Assembly (NCBI RefSeq): GCF_005144415.1
Contig: NZ_SWJE01000002.1
Location: 261,723-325,722, forward strand
DNA: 64,000 nt
Source: Trinickia terrae
Lineage (GTDB): Bacteria; Pseudomonadota; Gammaproteobacteria; Burkholderiales; Burkholderiaceae
Reading direction: 5' to 3'
Notes under the pieces: model-generated
What the model saw: the letters and a program-made list of their open reading frames with translations, nothing else
Databases searched by the model: none
What the model was told of the DNA's origin: nothing
Position numbers and translations under genes: made by a program
Shown: one piece after another, positions 44,150-55,342 of the stretch
Numbering within the stretch: the first letter of the stretch is position 1
How the letters are laid out: every line of letters begins with the position of its first letter

Positions 44150-45784
44150 ATGGCGTTCCCCGCATCCCGACTCTCCCGCTTCATCCGGCGCTGCGCCGCG
44201 CTCGCGGTCATGGCGCCGGCCGCCTTCCTGCCGCTCGGCGCATTCGCATTGACGACGGCCGACGTCGCTCCGCTCGCCGGCGACGACTTCGACGCGAAGT
44301 CCGCCGCCATCGACAAGCTGATCGCGAACCACGACGCACCGTCGCTCGCGCTCTTGAAGGCGCTCACCGAAGACGGCGTGCTCGCGACCGACTCGGGCGA
44401 AGTGCTCGTGCAGGACGGCGACGCGCTGAAGGATGCCGTCACCGGCAAGACCGTCGCATCGAACGGCGCGCAGCCCGTCACGCTCAACAACCTGCTGCGC
44501 TCGAAGGTGGCAGGCGCACTCTCGGGCCTGCAGCTCGACTCGCCCGATCTCGAGACGCGCCGCGCCGCGATCGCCGGGTTGCTGAAGAATCCCGATCCGG
44601 CGATGAAGCCGATGATCGACCGCGCACGCGCGAAGGAAACCGACCCCGCATTGAAGCGCCGCCTCGACACGCTCTGGGCGATGACGGCGCTCTCCGACAC
44701 AGACCCGGCCAAGCGCCTGGAAGCCGTGCAACTCGTCGCCGCGCGCCACGATCTCGAGATGTACGAGCTGCTGCGTCCGCTCGTGGCGAACAAGCCCGGC
44801 GGCTCATACGCCGAGAGCGACGCGCGCGTACGCACCGCCGCGCAGGCGGGCATCGACGCGCTCGATGCGATCCAGCGGCGCAGTGAAATCGCGGGCACCG
44901 TGTTCGCGGGACTCTCGCTCGGCAGCGTGCTGCTGCTCGCGGCATTGGGGCTCGCGATCACCTATGGCCTCATCGGCGTCATCAACATGGCGCACGGCGA
45001 GTTCCTCATGATCGGCGCCTACGCGACCTATGTCGTGCAGAACCTCGTGCAGCGCGTCGCGCCCGGCGCGTTCGACTGGTATCCCCTCTTCGCCGTGCCG
45101 GTCTCGTTCGCCGCCGCGGCGGCGGTCGGCATCGTGCTCGAGCGGCTCGTGCTGAAGCATCTGTACGGCCGTCCGCTCGAAACGCTTCTGACGACCTTCG
45201 GCGTGAGCCTGATCCTGATCCAGGCCACGCGGACGATCTTCGGCGCGCAGAACGTGCAGGTCCAGAATCCGTCGTGGATGAGCGGCGGCGTCACCGTGAT
45301 GCAGAACCTGATCCTCCCGTACAACCGGCTCGTGATCCTCGCGTTTTCGCTCGCCGTCGTCGCGATCGCGTGGGGCGTGCTGACGAAAACGCGCCTCGGT
45401 CTCTTCGTGCGCGCCGTCACGCAGAACCGGCGGATGGCGGCGTGCGTCGGCGTGAAGACCGCGCGCGTCGACTCGTATGCGTTCGCGTTCGGCGCGGGCA
45501 TCGCGGGCCTCGGCGGCTGCGCGCTCTCGCAGATCGGCAACGTCGGCCCCGATCTCGGCCAGAGCTACATCATCGATTCGTTCATGGCCGTGGTGCTGGG
45601 CGGCGTCGGGCAGCTCGCGGGCACGGTCATCGGCGGCTTCGGGCTCGGGCTCGTCAGCAAGGCCATCGAGCCGTTCTGGGGCGCGGTGCTCGCCAAGATC
45701 GCGGTGCTGGTGCTGATCGTCCTGTTCATCCAGAAGCGTCCGCAAGGCATGTTCGCCTTGAAGGGCCGCAGCGCGGAGGCTTGA
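44150..45784 (+). CDS. urtB: Urea ABC transporter permease UrtB
   Basis: 544 residues from ATG 44150, with AAAGG before. After a signal-like segment comes a periplasmic HEAT-like domain (about 30-235), then a LivH-type permease domain with INMAHGEFLMIGAYATY and GQLAGTVIGGFGLG. The long N-terminal domain is usual for UrtB. The urtC start follows 1 nt after the stop. Confidence 0.92.
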   Translation: MAFPASRLSRFIRRCAALAVMAPAAFLPLGAFALTTADVAPLAGDDFDAKSAAIDKLIANHDAPSLALLKALTEDGVLATDSGEVLVQDGDALKDAVTGKTVASNGAQPVTLNNLLRSKVAGALSGLQLDSPDLETRRAAIAGLLKNPDPAMKPMIDRARAKETDPALKRRLDTLWAMTALSDTDPAKRLEAVQLVAARHDLEMYELLRPLVANKPGGSYAESDARVRTAAQAGIDALDAIQRRSEIAGTVFAGLSLGSVLLLAALGLAITYGLIGVINMAHGEFLMIGAYATYVVQNLVQRVAPGAFDWYPLFAVPVSFAAAAAVGIVLERLVLKHLYGRPLETLLTTFGVSLILIQATRTIFGAQNVQVQNPSWMSGGVTVMQNLILPYNRLVILAFSLAVVAIAWGVLTKTRLGLFVRAVTQNRRMAACVGVKTARVDSYAFAFGAGIAGLGGCALSQIGNVGPDLGQSYIIDSFMAVVLGGVGQLAGTVIGGFGLGLVSKAIEPFWGAVLAKIAVLVLIVLFIQKRPQGMFALKGRSAEA

Positions 45785-45785
45785 G

Positions 45786-46976
45786 ATGACCACAGCCACG
45801 ACCTCCGTCGAGACACCAGGCGCGCCCCATGTTTCCGGACGCAACGCCGCGCAGCAGGGCCTCGCCCTCGGCCTGCCCCCTCGCCCCGCGCTGCTCTCGC
45901 GCGGCGCCTGGCTCGCGCTGATCGCGCTCGTCGCCGTGATCGGCATCGGCGTGCCGGTGAGCGCGCTCGTGTTGCCTGAATCCAGCGCGCTCCATCTGTC
46001 CGCCTATGCGCTGACGCTCGCGGGCAAGCTGATGTGCTACGCGATCGCGGCGCTCGCGCTGGATCTCGTCTGGGGCTACTGCGGCATCCTGAGCCTCGGG
46101 CATGGGCTTTTCTTCGCGCTCGGCGGCTACGCGATCGGGATGTACCTGATGCGCGCGATCGGCCATGACGGCAAGTACGGCAGCGACCTGCCCGACTTCA
46201 TGGTGTTCCTCGACTGGCACGAACTGCCCTGGTATTGGCACGGCACGCAGCATTTCGCGTATGCGCTGCTGCTGGTCGTACTCGTGCCGGCCATCGTCGC
46301 GTGGGTGTTCGGCTTCTTCACGTTCCGCTCGCGCGTGAAGGGCGTCTATCTCTCGATCATCACGCAGGCGCTCACGTTCGCCGCGATGCTGCTCTTCTAT
46401 CGCAATGAAACGGGCTTCGGCGGCAACAACGGCTTCACCGATTTCAAGCGCATCGCCGGTTTTCCGATCACGCATCCCGGCACGCGCACCGTGCTGTTCC
46501 TCATCACGTTCGCGGTGCTCGTGCTGTCGTTTCTCGCGGCGCGCGCGATCGTCACCTCGAAGCTCGGACGCGTCGTCACCGCCGTGCGCGACGGCGAAGC
46601 GCGGCTGATGTTCCTCGGCTACAGCCCGCTCGCGTACAAGCTCTTCGTGTGGACGGTATCCGCCGTGCTGTGCGGGATCGCGGGCGCGCTCTACGTGCCG
46701 CAGGTCGGCATCATCAACCCGAGCGAGATGTCGCCGGGCAACTCGATCGAGATGGCGATCTGGGTTGCGGTCGGCGGGCGCGGCACGCTGATCGGGCCGA
46801 TCATCGGCGCGTTCGCGGTGAACGGCGCGAAGAGCTTTTTCACGGCCTATTTCGCGGAGTACTGGCTGTTCTTCCTCGGCGCGATCTTCATGCTGGTGCC
46901 GCTCTTCCTGCCCAACGGGATCATGGGCTTGATCGATGTGGCCAGACGCAAGACCAGCAAGAGGACGCCGCAATGA
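45786..46976 (+). CDS. urtC: Urea ABC transporter permease UrtC
   Basis: 396 residues of the LivM type, with DLVWGYCGILSLGHGLFFALGGYAIG at about 100 and about nine membrane segments. It forms the channel with UrtB. Its stop overlaps the urtD start (ATGA at 46973). Confidence 0.93.
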   Translation: MTTATTSVETPGAPHVSGRNAAQQGLALGLPPRPALLSRGAWLALIALVAVIGIGVPVSALVLPESSALHLSAYALTLAGKLMCYAIAALALDLVWGYCGILSLGHGLFFALGGYAIGMYLMRAIGHDGKYGSDLPDFMVFLDWHELPWYWHGTQHFAYALLLVVLVPAIVAWVFGFFTFRSRVKGVYLSIITQALTFAAMLLFYRNETGFGGNNGFTDFKRIAGFPITHPGTRTVLFLITFAVLVLSFLAARAIVTSKLGRVVTAVRDGEARLMFLGYSPLAYKLFVWTVSAVLCGIAGALYVPQVGIINPSEMSPGNSIEMAIWVAVGGRGTLIGPIIGAFAVNGAKSFFTAYFAEYWLFFLGAIFMLVPLFLPNGIMGLIDVARRKTSKRTPQ

Positions 46977-47833
46977 ACGAGAACCCGATGGTCCCCGACA
47001 TCACGGCCGTCGACAACGACGGACGCGCCCTCTCCGGCGTCGCCTCGATGGGCCACGCGGTGACGCCCGACGAGATCGACACCTCGCACGGCACGATCCT
47101 CTATCTCGACGACGTGACCGTGAGCTTCGACGGCTTTCGCGCGCTGAACGCCCTCACGCTCACGATCGACGCGGGCGAATTGCGCTGCGTGATCGGCCCG
47201 AACGGCGCGGGCAAGACGACGATGATGGACGTCATCACGGGCAAGACCGCGCCCGATACGGGCAAGGTGTTCCTCGGCCAGTCGATCGATCTCACGCGCA
47301 TGAGCGAGCCGACCATCGCGCGCGCCGGCATCGGCCGCAAGTTCCAGAAGCCGACCGTGTTCGAGAACCATCCCGTGTGGGAGAACCTCGAGCTCGCGAT
47401 GAAGACCGACAAGGGCTGGTGGGCCTCGCTGCGCGCGCGGCTCGACGGCGCGGCGCAGGCGCGCATCGAGGAGACGCTCGCGCTGATCCATCTCGAAGGC
47501 GAGGCGCGGCGCCTGGCCGGGGAGCTTTCGCACGGACAAAAGCAGCGGCTCGAAATCGGCATGCTGCTGATGCAGCGCCCCGCGCTGCTGCTGCTCGACG
47601 AGCCCGCGGCCGGCATGACCGACCACGAGACGATGGAGCTTGCCGAGCTCCTGAACCGGCTGCGGGGAACCTGCTCGATGATGGTCGTCGAGCACGACAT
47701 GGAGTTCGTCGCGGCGCTCGCGGGCGAGACCGGGCGCGTCACCGTCATGGCCGAAGGCAGCGTGCTCGCGCACGGCACGCTCGACGAAGTGAAACGCGAC
47801 GAAGCCGTGATCGAATCGTATCTCGGGCGCTGA
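46973..47833 (+). CDS. urtD: Urea ABC transporter ATPase UrtD
   Basis: 286 residues from ATG 46973. It has an unusual 40-residue N-terminal extension before the ATPase core. Walker A GPNGAGKTT, LSHGQKQRLEIG and Walker B LLLLDEPAAGM are intact. LivG-type partner of UrtE. Confidence 0.93.
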   Translation: MNENPMVPDITAVDNDGRALSGVASMGHAVTPDEIDTSHGTILYLDDVTVSFDGFRALNALTLTIDAGELRCVIGPNGAGKTTMMDVITGKTAPDTGKVFLGQSIDLTRMSEPTIARAGIGRKFQKPTVFENHPVWENLELAMKTDKGWWASLRARLDGAAQARIEETLALIHLEGEARRLAGELSHGQKQRLEIGMLLMQRPALLLLDEPAAGMTDHETMELAELLNRLRGTCSMMVVEHDMEFVAALAGETGRVTVMAEGSVLAHGTLDEVKRDEAVIESYLGR

Positions 47834-47859
47834 GGCGCGCCGAAGGAAGGAACCAGACG

Positions 47860-48552
47860 ATGCTCAAAGTCGACTCGCTGAACCAGTATTACGGCGGCAG
47901 CCACATCCTGAGAAATGTCGCGCTCGAAGTGCCGGAAGGCAAGCTGACGGTCCTGCTCGGGCGCAACGGCGTCGGCAAGACGACGCTCCTGCGCTGCCTG
48001 ATGGGCGTCGTGCATGCGGAGAACGGCTCGATCTCGTGGCGCGGCAAGGCGCTGGAGAAGCTCCCGCCCTATGCGCGCGTCGAGCAAGGCCTCGCCTATG
48101 TGCCGCAGGGGCGCGATATCTTTCCGCGTCTCACCGTCGAGGAAAACCTGCTCGTCGGCGCGGCAAGCCGCAAGGCGCCGTCGAAGATTCCCGAGCACAT
48201 CTACACGCTCTTTCCCGTACTGAAAGAGATGCGCGCGCGCCGCGGCGGCGATCTGTCGGGCGGCCAGCAGCAGCAGCTCGCGATCGGCCGCGCGCTGATG
48301 AGCGAGCCGCAGCTCCTGATCCTCGACGAGCCGACCGAGGGCATCCAGCCGTCGATCATCCAGGAGATCGGCAGGACGCTCAGGCGGCTCGTCGACGAAA
48401 TGGGGATGACGGTGCTGCTCGTCGAGCAGTACTACGACTTCGCGAAGGCGATCGCGGACTGCTACTGGGTGATGAGCCGCGGGGAGATCGTCGCGGGCGG
48501 CGCGGGGGCGGAGATGGATGCGAACGGCGTGCGGGAGCTGATCGCCGTCTGA
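47860..48552 (+). CDS. urtE: Urea ABC transporter ATPase UrtE
   Basis: 230 residues, LivF-type. Walker A GRNGVGKTT, LSGGQQQQLAIG and LLILDEPTEGIQPS are intact; the last is the phrase typical of UrtE. AAGGAAGG precedes the start. ureD follows after 108 nt. Confidence 0.93.
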   Translation: MLKVDSLNQYYGGSHILRNVALEVPEGKLTVLLGRNGVGKTTLLRCLMGVVHAENGSISWRGKALEKLPPYARVEQGLAYVPQGRDIFPRLTVEENLLVGAASRKAPSKIPEHIYTLFPVLKEMRARRGGDLSGGQQQQLAIGRALMSEPQLLILDEPTEGIQPSIIQEIGRTLRRLVDEMGMTVLLVEQYYDFAKAIADCYWVMSRGEIVAGGAGAEMDANGVRELIAV

Positions 48553-48660
48553 AGCGCGGCGCTATGTTCGCTTGCAATACGGCGTGGCATCATGCGGAGC
48601 GCGAGCCGAACGCCCTCCTTCTTCCCTGCGGCGGCTCGGCGGCCTTCGATATCGCCAGTC

Positions 48661-49548
48661 ATGTCTCTTCACGAACAGCACGCCACCCTCTCCCCACAGC
48701 CCCAAACGGCCGCCGCGCACAACGAATGGCAAGCGCGGCTCGAATTGCGCTTCGACCGGCACGGCGCGCGCACGACGCTCGCGCATCGTCTACACGACGG
48801 CCCATTGCGCGTTCAACGGCCGCTCTACCCCGAAGGCGAGGCGATCTGTCATGCGGTCATCGTCCATCCGCCCGGCGGCGTCGCGGGCGGCGACCGGCTC
48901 TCGATCGATATCGCGCTCGGCGAGCGCACGCACGCGGTGCTGACCACGCCCGGCGCGACCAAGTGGTACAAGTCGAACGGGCGCGAGGCGCGGCAGGAGA
49001 TCCACATCGCCGTCGGCGCGAATGCGAAGCTCGACTGGCTGCCGCAGAACAACATCGTCTTCGATCATGCGAACGCGTCGCTCGATTTCACGCTGACGCT
49101 CGCCCCAGGCGCGACGGCGCTCGGCTGGGACGCCACGCAGCTCGGCCGGCAGGCGGCGGGCGAACGCTGGTCAGCGGGCAGCCTGGCGAGCGTGGCGAGA
49201 ATCGTCGGCCCCTCGGGCGCGCCGCTGTGGCTCGAGCGCGCGCAGCTCGACGCCGAAGACCTGCTGCGCGATGCGCCGCAAGGCCTCGCCGGTTTTCCGG
49301 CATACGGCGCGCTCTGGGCCGTCGGCCCGGCCTGCACCGACGCCCTCGCCGAATCGTTGAGCGCGCAACTGCCTTTCGGCGGCACACAGCGCGCGGGCGT
49401 CTCGTGCGTGACGCCCGGGGTGATGCTCGTGCGCGTGGTCGCCCGCTCGATGGAAGCGCTCCAGCACACGCTGACGCAATGCTGGCTGCAATTGCGGCCC
49501 GTCGTGCATGGCGTCGACGCCGCACCGCTGCGGCTCTGGACCACCTGA
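48661..49548 (+). CDS. ureD: Urease accessory protein UreD
   Basis: 295 residues from ATG 48661. UreD is the scaffold that with UreF and UreG delivers nickel to urease. [23 protein letters not shown] and [11 protein letters not shown] are family hallmarks. It is separated from ureA by the binding-protein gene at 49765. Confidence 0.92.
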   Translation: MSLHEQHATLSPQPQTAAAHNEWQARLELRFDRHGARTTLAHRLHDGPLRVQRPLYPEGEAICHAVIVHPPGGVAGGDRLSIDIALGERTHAVLTTPGATKWYKSNGREARQEIHIAVGANAKLDWLPQNNIVFDHANASLDFTLTLAPGATALGWDATQLGRQAAGERWSAGSLASVARIVGPSGAPLWLERAQLDAEDLLRDAPQGLAGFPAYGALWAVGPACTDALAESLSAQLPFGGTQRAGVSCVTPGVMLVRVVARSMEALQHTLTQCWLQLRPVVHGVDAAPLRLWTT

Positions 49549-49672
49549 AAATCGTTGCGCACGCACCAATAGCAGGAATTCGCGGCAGCATCGGCGCGCC
49601 ATGACGGTGCATGGCGGCGTTCAACTGGTCTTACCTGTCTGGCGGGACAAGGACTGTTCGTCACGTCGCGTG

Positions 49673-49688
49673 TGGCATGCCCCTTGCT
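49673..49688 (+). promoter_or_regulatory. Sigma-54 promoter candidate before the binding-protein gene
   Basis: TGGCATGCCCCTTGCT has GG and GC 10 nt apart and one mismatch in the -24 box. It is 76 nt before the start at 49765 and may also drive ureABC. Confidence 0.6.
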
Positions 49689-49764
49689 CCTATGGGGCCA
49701 CCTCGCGCCGCTTGCGCTTGGTTCCTAAAGCGGCTCAGCCACACTCCCCGGAGACCACCACCTC

Positions 49765-50595
49765 ATGAATCGCAATTCTGTCCGCGCGGCCACGCGCACC
49801 CGCCGCTCGCGCCGCGCATGGCTCGCCGCAACGCTTGCCGCCCCCCTCGTCGCCCTGTGCGCGCTCGCCCCCGCCGCCGCCCATGCCGACGCACTCGACA
49901 CGATCACGAAGAACGGCGTGCTGCGCGTCGCCGTGCCGGAAGACTATCCGCCGTTCGGCTCGGTCGGCGCCGACATGAAGCCGCAAGGCTACGACATCGA
50001 CACCGCCGCCCTGCTCGCCAAAGCACTGAACGTGAAGCTGGAGCTCGTGCCGGTGAACAGCGCGAACCGCATTCCGTACCTGAGCACCAACAAGGTCGAC
50101 CTCGTGATCTCGTCGCTCGGCAAGACGCCCGAGCGCGAGAAGGTCATCGACTTCTCGATCGCGTACGCACCGTACTACCAGGCCGTGTTCGGCCCGGCCG
50201 ACCTCAAGGTGGCCAATCCCGGCGACCTGACCGGCAAGGCGGTCGGCGCGACGCGCGGCGCGCTCGAAGAGCTCGCGCTCACGCAGATGGCGCCGAACGC
50301 GACCATCAAGCGCTTCGAGGACAACAACGCGACGATCTCCGCGTATCTCTCGAACCAGGTCCAATTGATCGCCGCAGGCAATATCGTGGCGGCCGCCATC
50401 AACGCCAAGCATCCGCCGCGCATGCTCGAGACGAAGTTCGTCATCAAGAGCTCGCCGTGCTACGTCGGCCTGAACAAAAACGAACCGCGCCTCCTGGAGA
50501 AGGTCGATGCCGCGCTCACGCAGGCGCGCAAGGACGGCGCGCTCGACACCATGTCGAAGAAGTGGCTTGGAGCGCCGCTGCCTGCGGACCTATAA
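49765..50595 (+). CDS. Amino-acid-type ABC transporter substrate-binding protein
   Basis: 276 residues with a signal peptide (LAATLAAPLVALCALAPAAAHA) and a family 3 solute-binding fold (LRVAVPEDYPPFGSV, then YDIDTAALLAKAL and STNKVDLVISSLGKTPERE). It should bind an amino acid or amine in the periplasm. No permease or ATPase gene is beside it. It lies between ureD and ureA with its own promoter candidate, an unusual place. Confidence 0.88.
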   Translation: MNRNSVRAATRTRRSRRAWLAATLAAPLVALCALAPAAAHADALDTITKNGVLRVAVPEDYPPFGSVGADMKPQGYDIDTAALLAKALNVKLELVPVNSANRIPYLSTNKVDLVISSLGKTPEREKVIDFSIAYAPYYQAVFGPADLKVANPGDLTGKAVGATRGALEELALTQMAPNATIKRFEDNNATISAYLSNQVQLIAAGNIVAAAINAKHPPRMLETKFVIKSSPCYVGLNKNEPRLLEKVDAALTQARKDGALDTMSKKWLGAPLPADL

Positions 50596-50707
50596 CGCGT
50601 ATAAAGCACGGGAACGCAATTGCGACAGCGCGGTGCTACGATAGCCGCGCAACAAAAATATCGTTCTGTATCAATCATTTATTACATTTTCCCTGTCTCG
50701 TTCTTTC

Positions 50708-51010
50708 ATGAAGCTGACACCCAGAGAGAAAGACAAGCTGCTGATCTTCACCGCCGCGCTGCTCGCCGAGCGCCGCCGTGCGCGCGGCCTGAAGCTCAAC
50801 TATCCGGAGACGGTGGCCTTCATTTCGGCGGCGCTGATGGAAGCCGCGCGCGACGGCAAGACCGTCGCCGAAGTGATGCACTACGGCACGACGCTGCTCA
50901 CGCGCGACGACGTGATGGAAGGCGTGCCCGAGATGATTCCCGACATCCAGGTCGAAGCGACGTTCCCCGACGGCACCAAGCTCGTCACCGTCCATCATCC
51001 GATTCCATGA
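50708..51010 (+). CDS. ureA: Urease gamma subunit
   Basis: 100 residues, the exact family length, starting [41 protein letters not shown] ends it. ureB follows after 13 nt. Confidence 0.96.
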   Translation: MKLTPREKDKLLIFTAALLAERRRARGLKLNYPETVAFISAALMEAARDGKTVAEVMHYGTTLLTRDDVMEGVPEMIPDIQVEATFPDGTKLVTVHHPIP

Positions 51011-51023
51011 AGGAGCACGCGCG

Positions 51024-51329
51024 ATGATTCCCGGCGAAATCCTCACCGACGACGGCGAGCACGAGCTCAACGCAGGCCGCGCGACCGTCACGCTGACCGT
51101 CGCGAACACGGGCGACCGCCCCGTGCAGATCGGCTCGCACTACCACTTCTACGAAGTCAATGTGGCGCTTTCCTTCGATCGCGAGCAGGCACGCGGCTTC
51201 AGGCTGAACATCGCGGCAGGCACCGCGGTGCGCTTCGAGCCGGGCCAGGAACGCACCGTCGAGCTGGTGGCGCTGGCCGGCAGCCGCGCCGTCTACGGCT
51301 TCAACGGCAAGGTCATGGGACCGCTGTAA
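51024..51329 (+). CDS. ureB: Urease beta subunit
   Basis: 101 residues: [16 protein letters not shown], then [17 protein letters not shown], the family core. Forms the trimer with UreA and UreC. Confidence 0.96.
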   Translation: MIPGEILTDDGEHELNAGRATVTLTVANTGDRPVQIGSHYHFYEVNVALSFDREQARGFRLNIAAGTAVRFEPGQERTVELVALAGSRAVYGFNGKVMGPL

Positions 51330-51351
51330 CCCTTCTTCCGGACGTTCAAAC

Positions 51352-53058
51352 ATGACTCTACGCATCGGACGCCGCGCGTACGCGGAGATGTTCGGCCCCA
51401 CGACCGGCGACCGCATCCGCCTCGCCGACACCGAGCTCCTGATCGAGATCGAGCGCGACTACACGACCTACGGCGAGGAGGTGAAGTTCGGCGGCGGCAA
51501 AGTGATCCGCGACGGCATGGGCCAGTCGCAGCTGACGGCGGCCGATGTCGCCGACACCGTCGTCACGAACGCCGTGATCCTCGATCACTGGGGCATCGTG
51601 AAGGCCGACATCGGCATCAAAAACGGCCGCATCTGGGCGATCGGCAAGGCGGGCAACCCCGACATCCAGCCTGGCGTGACGATTCCGATCGGCGCGTCGA
51701 CCGAGGTGATCGCGGGCGAAGGGCTGATCGTGACGGCGGGCGGCATCGATACGCACATCCACTTCATCGCGCCGCAGCAGATCGAGGAAGCGCTCGCCTC
51801 GGGCGTGACGACGATGATCGGCGGCGGCACCGGCCCCGCGACCGGCACCAACGCGACGACCTGCACGCCGGGCCCGTGGCACATGGAGCGCATGCTGCAG
51901 GCAGCCGACGGCTGGCCGATCAACATCGGCTTTCTCGGCAAGGGCAACGTGAGCCTGCCGGAGCCCGCCACCGAGCAGATCGCGGCAGGTGCGATCGGCC
52001 TGAAGCTGCACGAGGACTGGGGCTCGACGCCGGCCGCGATCGACAATTGCTTGTCAGTCGCCGACGACACCGACACGCAGGTCGCGATCCACACCGATAC
52101 GCTCAACGAAGCGGGCTTCGTCGAAGCGACGGTCGCCGCCTTCAAGGGCCGCACGATCCACACGTACCACACCGAAGGCGCGGGCGGCGGCCATGCGCCA
52201 GACATCATCAAGGTGTGCGGCGAGGCGAACGTGCTGCCGTCGTCGACGAATCCGACGCGCCCCTACACCGTCAACACGCTCGACGAGCACCTCGACATGC
52301 TGATGGTGTGCCATCACCTCGACCCGTCGATCGCCGAGGACCTGGCCTTCGCCGAATCGCGCATCCGCCGCGAGACGATCGCCGCCGAGGACATCCTGCA
52401 CGACCTGGGCGCGTTGTCGATGCTGTCGTCGGACTCGCAGGCGATGGGACGCGTGGGCGAAGTGATCATCCGCACCTGGCAGACCGCGCACAAGATGAAG
52501 GTGCAGCGCGGCGCGCTGCAAGAAGACAGCGCGCGCCACGACAACTTCCGCGCGAAGCGCTATGTCGCGAAGTACACGATCAACCCGGCGCTCACGCACG
52601 GCATCGCGCACGAAGTGGGCTCGCTCGAACCCGGCAAGTGGGCCGACATCGTGTTCTGGGAGCCGGCGTTCTTCGGCATCAAGCCGACGCTGATCCTCAA
52701 GGGCGGCATGATCGCGCTCGCGCAGATGGGCGACCCGAACGCCTCGATCCCGACGCCGCAGCCCGTGCACTATCGCGAGATGTTCGCGACGCGCGGCGGG
52801 GCGCTCGCGCGCACCTCGCTCACCTTCGTCTCGCAGATGGCCGCCGACGCCGGCATCGCCGGGCGCTACGGCCTCGCCAAGCGCATCGTGCCGGTGCGCA
52901 ACTGCCGCAAGGTAACGAAGGCCGACATGATCCACAACGCCTGGCAGCCGTCGATCAGCGTCGATCCGGAGACCTATCAGGTGATCGCCGACGGCCAGCT
53001 GCTCACCTGCGAGCCGGCCAAGGTGCTGCCGATGGCGCAGCGCTATTTCCTGTTCTGA
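51352..53058 (+). CDS. ureC: Urease alpha (catalytic) subunit
   Basis: 568 residues. Hydrolyses urea to ammonia and carbamate at a dinickel site. [10 protein letters not shown] supplies two His, GLKLHEDWG the carbamylated Lys, [10 protein letters not shown] and [12 protein letters not shown] further metal ligands, and MVCHHLD the catalytic His flap. Complete. Confidence 0.97.
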   Translation: MTLRIGRRAYAEMFGPTTGDRIRLADTELLIEIERDYTTYGEEVKFGGGKVIRDGMGQSQLTAADVADTVVTNAVILDHWGIVKADIGIKNGRIWAIGKAGNPDIQPGVTIPIGASTEVIAGEGLIVTAGGIDTHIHFIAPQQIEEALASGVTTMIGGGTGPATGTNATTCTPGPWHMERMLQAADGWPINIGFLGKGNVSLPEPATEQIAAGAIGLKLHEDWGSTPAAIDNCLSVADDTDTQVAIHTDTLNEAGFVEATVAAFKGRTIHTYHTEGAGGGHAPDIIKVCGEANVLPSSTNPTRPYTVNTLDEHLDMLMVCHHLDPSIAEDLAFAESRIRRETIAAEDILHDLGALSMLSSDSQAMGRVGEVIIRTWQTAHKMKVQRGALQEDSARHDNFRAKRYVAKYTINPALTHGIAHEVGSLEPGKWADIVFWEPAFFGIKPTLILKGGMIALAQMGDPNASIPTPQPVHYREMFATRGGALARTSLTFVSQMAADAGIAGRYGLAKRIVPVRNCRKVTKADMIHNAWQPSISVDPETYQVIADGQLLTCEPAKVLPMAQRYFLF

Positions 53059-53082
53059 TGTTTTTGGTGTTTCTGTTCTGAC

Positions 53083-53703
53083 ATGCGCACGATCGATAAA
53101 CGCATCACCCCCAACGTGAAGCTCGCAGCCACGCTCGTCGCGCGCGCGCCGACGCTCACGCTCGCGTTCGACGCGCGCTGCAAGAGCCGGCTCGCGGCCA
53201 CGCTCGATAGCGGCGAGGAAGTCGCGCTCGTGCTGCCGCGCGGCACGGTGCTCGCCGACGGCGACGTGCTCGTGGCCGACGACGGCGGGCTCGTGCGCGT
53301 CGTCGCCGCGGCAGAAGACGTCCTGCTCGTGCGCGCGCCCGACCCGCTGACGTTGACGCGCGCCGCCTACCACCTCGGCAACCGGCACACGCGCGTCGAA
53401 ATCGGCGCCGACTGCCTGAAGCTCGAAGCCGACCCCGTGCTCGCAGAGATGCTCCAACGCCTCGGCGCGAGCGTCGAAAAAGCGTCGCTGCCGTTCCAGC
53501 CGGAAACGGGCGCGTACGGTGGCGGCCACAAGCATGGCCACGACGAGACTTTCGCGGAAGACTACGCGCTCGCGCAGCAGGTGTTCGACGAGCATCACGG
53601 GCATGACCATGGGCACGACCACGGCCACGCGCATGACCACGACCCTAGCGATCACGGCGACTGCTGCGGCCACGATCACGCCCACGGCCATGCGCATCGC
53701 TGA
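53083..53703 (+). CDS. ureE: Urease nickel metallochaperone UreE
   Basis: 206 residues. A two-domain UreE core is followed by a His-rich tail ([15 protein letters not shown], then [13 protein letters not shown]) that binds nickel. It overlaps ureF by 14 nt. Confidence 0.93.
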   Translation: MRTIDKRITPNVKLAATLVARAPTLTLAFDARCKSRLAATLDSGEEVALVLPRGTVLADGDVLVADDGGLVRVVAAAEDVLLVRAPDPLTLTRAAYHLGNRHTRVEIGADCLKLEADPVLAEMLQRLGASVEKASLPFQPETGAYGGGHKHGHDETFAEDYALAQQVFDEHHGHDHGHDHGHAHDHDPSDHGDCCGHDHAHGHAHR

Positions 53704-54370
53704 GCTCACGGCGCTGCTGCACCTCGCCTCGCCGGCGCTGCCGATCGGGGCGTTCAGCTACTCGCAAGGCCTCGAAGCCGCAATCGAAGCGCAGTTGATC
53801 ACCGACGCCGACAGCGCCCGCGACTGGATCGCAAGCGGCCTCGTCAACGTGCTCGCGCGCGGCGAGCTGCCGTTTCTCGCGCACCAGATCGAACGCTGGC
53901 GCACGCATGACGCCGCCGCGCTCGCAGAGGCCGACGCCGAGTTCCTCGCGAGCCGCGAGTCGTCCGAACTGCGGCGCGAGACCGAGCAGATGGGCTGGTC
54001 GCTCAAGCAGCTGTGCGCGTCGCTCGAATGGGGCGACGACGCGCGGCGCGCGACGCTGACCTCGCTGACGCCTATCGCGCAGCCAACGGCCTTCGCGTTC
54101 GCCGCCGTCGCTCACGAGGCGGCCACGGACGCCGCGCTCGCCGCCTACGCGTTCAGTTGGGTCGAGAACCAAGCCGCCTCCGCATTGAAAGCCGTGCCGC
54201 TCGGCCAGCTCGCCGGGCAGCGCATCATCGTCGCCTTGCGCGCCGCGATCGACAGCGCAGTCGCGCAAGCGCTGCAAACGCCGCCCGGACGAATCAACAC
54301 CTTCGCGCCGCAGCTCGGCATCCTGTCGGCGCGCCACGAGTCGCAGTATTCGCGGCTCTTTCGCTCATAA
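53690..54370 (+). CDS. ureF: Urease accessory protein UreF
   Basis: 226 residues from ATG 53690, inside the end of ure[22 protein letters not shown] is the UreF N-terminus. It controls the GTPase UreG. The earlier open frame encodes the His-tail in another frame and is not used. Confidence 0.92.
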   Translation: MRIAELTALLHLASPALPIGAFSYSQGLEAAIEAQLITDADSARDWIASGLVNVLARGELPFLAHQIERWRTHDAAALAEADAEFLASRESSELRRETEQMGWSLKQLCASLEWGDDARRATLTSLTPIAQPTAFAFAAVAHEAATDAALAAYAFSWVENQAASALKAVPLGQLAGQRIIVALRAAIDSAVAQALQTPPGRINTFAPQLGILSARHESQYSRLFRS

Positions 54371-54384
54371 GCTGTCCCACGATC

Positions 54385-55038
54385 ATGAACGCACCTGCAT
54401 CCACCGCCCATCGCCCATCCCGCACCAAGAAACTGCCGCCGCTTCGCGTGGGCGTCGGCGGCCCGGTCGGCTCCGGCAAGACGACGCTGCTCGAAATGCT
54501 CTGCAAGGCGATGCGCGACACCTACGACCTCGTCGCGATCACCAACGACATCTACACGAAGGAAGACCAGCGCCTCCTGACCGTGGCGGGCGCGCTGCCG
54601 GCCGAGCGCATCATGGGCGTGGAGACGGGCGGCTGCCCGCACACGGCGATCCGCGAGGACGCCTCGATCAACCTCGAAGCCGTCGACCGCATGCTCGCGC
54701 GCTTTCCCGACGCCGACATCGTCTTCATCGAATCGGGCGGCGACAACCTCGCGGCGACCTTCAGCCCGGAGCTGTCGGACCTGACGATCTACGTGATCGA
54801 CGTGGCGGGCGGCGAGAAGATTCCGCGCAAGGGCGGACCGGGGATCACGAAGTCGGACCTGCTCGTCATCAACAAGACGGACCTCGCGCCGCTCGTGGGC
54901 GCGAACCTCGACGTGATGGCGTCGGACGCGAAGAGGATGCGCGGCGAGCGGCCGTTCGTGATGTGCAACCTGAAGGCGCTCGAGGGGTTGCAGGAGGTGA
55001 TCGCGTTTATCGAGAAGAAGGGGTTGTTGAGGGTGTAG
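54385..55038 (+). CDS. ureG: Urease accessory GTPase UreG
   Basis: 217 residues from ATG 54385. P-loop [16 protein letters not shown], the nickel-binding [13 protein letters not shown] and [10 protein letters not shown] are intact. Last gene of the urease cluster. Confidence 0.96.
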   Translation: MNAPASTAHRPSRTKKLPPLRVGVGGPVGSGKTTLLEMLCKAMRDTYDLVAITNDIYTKEDQRLLTVAGALPAERIMGVETGGCPHTAIREDASINLEAVDRMLARFPDADIVFIESGGDNLAATFSPELSDLTIYVIDVAGGEKIPRKGGPGITKSDLLVINKTDLAPLVGANLDVMASDAKRMRGERPFVMCNLKALEGLQEVIAFIEKKGLLRV

Positions 55039-55072
55039 CGGAGCGCAATCGGACAGTACCAGCTGTACGCCG

Positions 55073-55342
55073 TCATGCTTGGTAGTGGTAGCGGCAAGCG
55101 ATGATGCTTAGTTGATCGTCATCGGCCTCATATACAAGGCGATTGGTGTCGTCGATGCGGCGAGACCAGAAACCGGAAAAATTGGCCTTCAATGGCTCAG
55201 GCTTGCCGATGCCTTCGAACGGCGTACGTTGCGCTTCGCGAATGAGCTGGTTGATGCGCTTGAGGGTCTTGCGATCCTGCCCCTGCCAATAAACGTAGTC
55301 GTCCCATGCGTCGGGCGTGAAAAGCACCCTGCGCATGCTCAT
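55073..55342 (-). CDS. yoeB: YoeB/Txe-family mRNA interferase toxin
   Basis: 89 residues, RelE fold. [18 protein letters not shown] and the C-terminal IIACRYHY carry the conserved Glu, Arg, His and Tyr. It follows its antitoxin with a 4-nt overlap. Confidence 0.9.
   Translation of the reverse strand: MSMRRVLFTPDAWDDYVYWQGQDRKTLKRINQLIREAQRTPFEGIGKPEPLKANFSGFWSRRIDDTNRLVYEADDDQLSIIACRYHYQA

Noticed and set aside
50596-50707. Sigma-70 promoter directly before ureA
   Set aside because: TTGCGA and TACGAT are only 11 nt apart, too close for a promoter.
53580-53702. Repetitive CAT/CAC tract as a possible CRISPR or tandem repeat
   Set aside because: It encodes the His-rich tail of UreE and has no spacer structure.
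52054-53709. 551-codon minus-strand frame opposite ureC and ureE
   Set aside because: Shadow of the urease genes; low-complexity Arg/Val/Ala composition.
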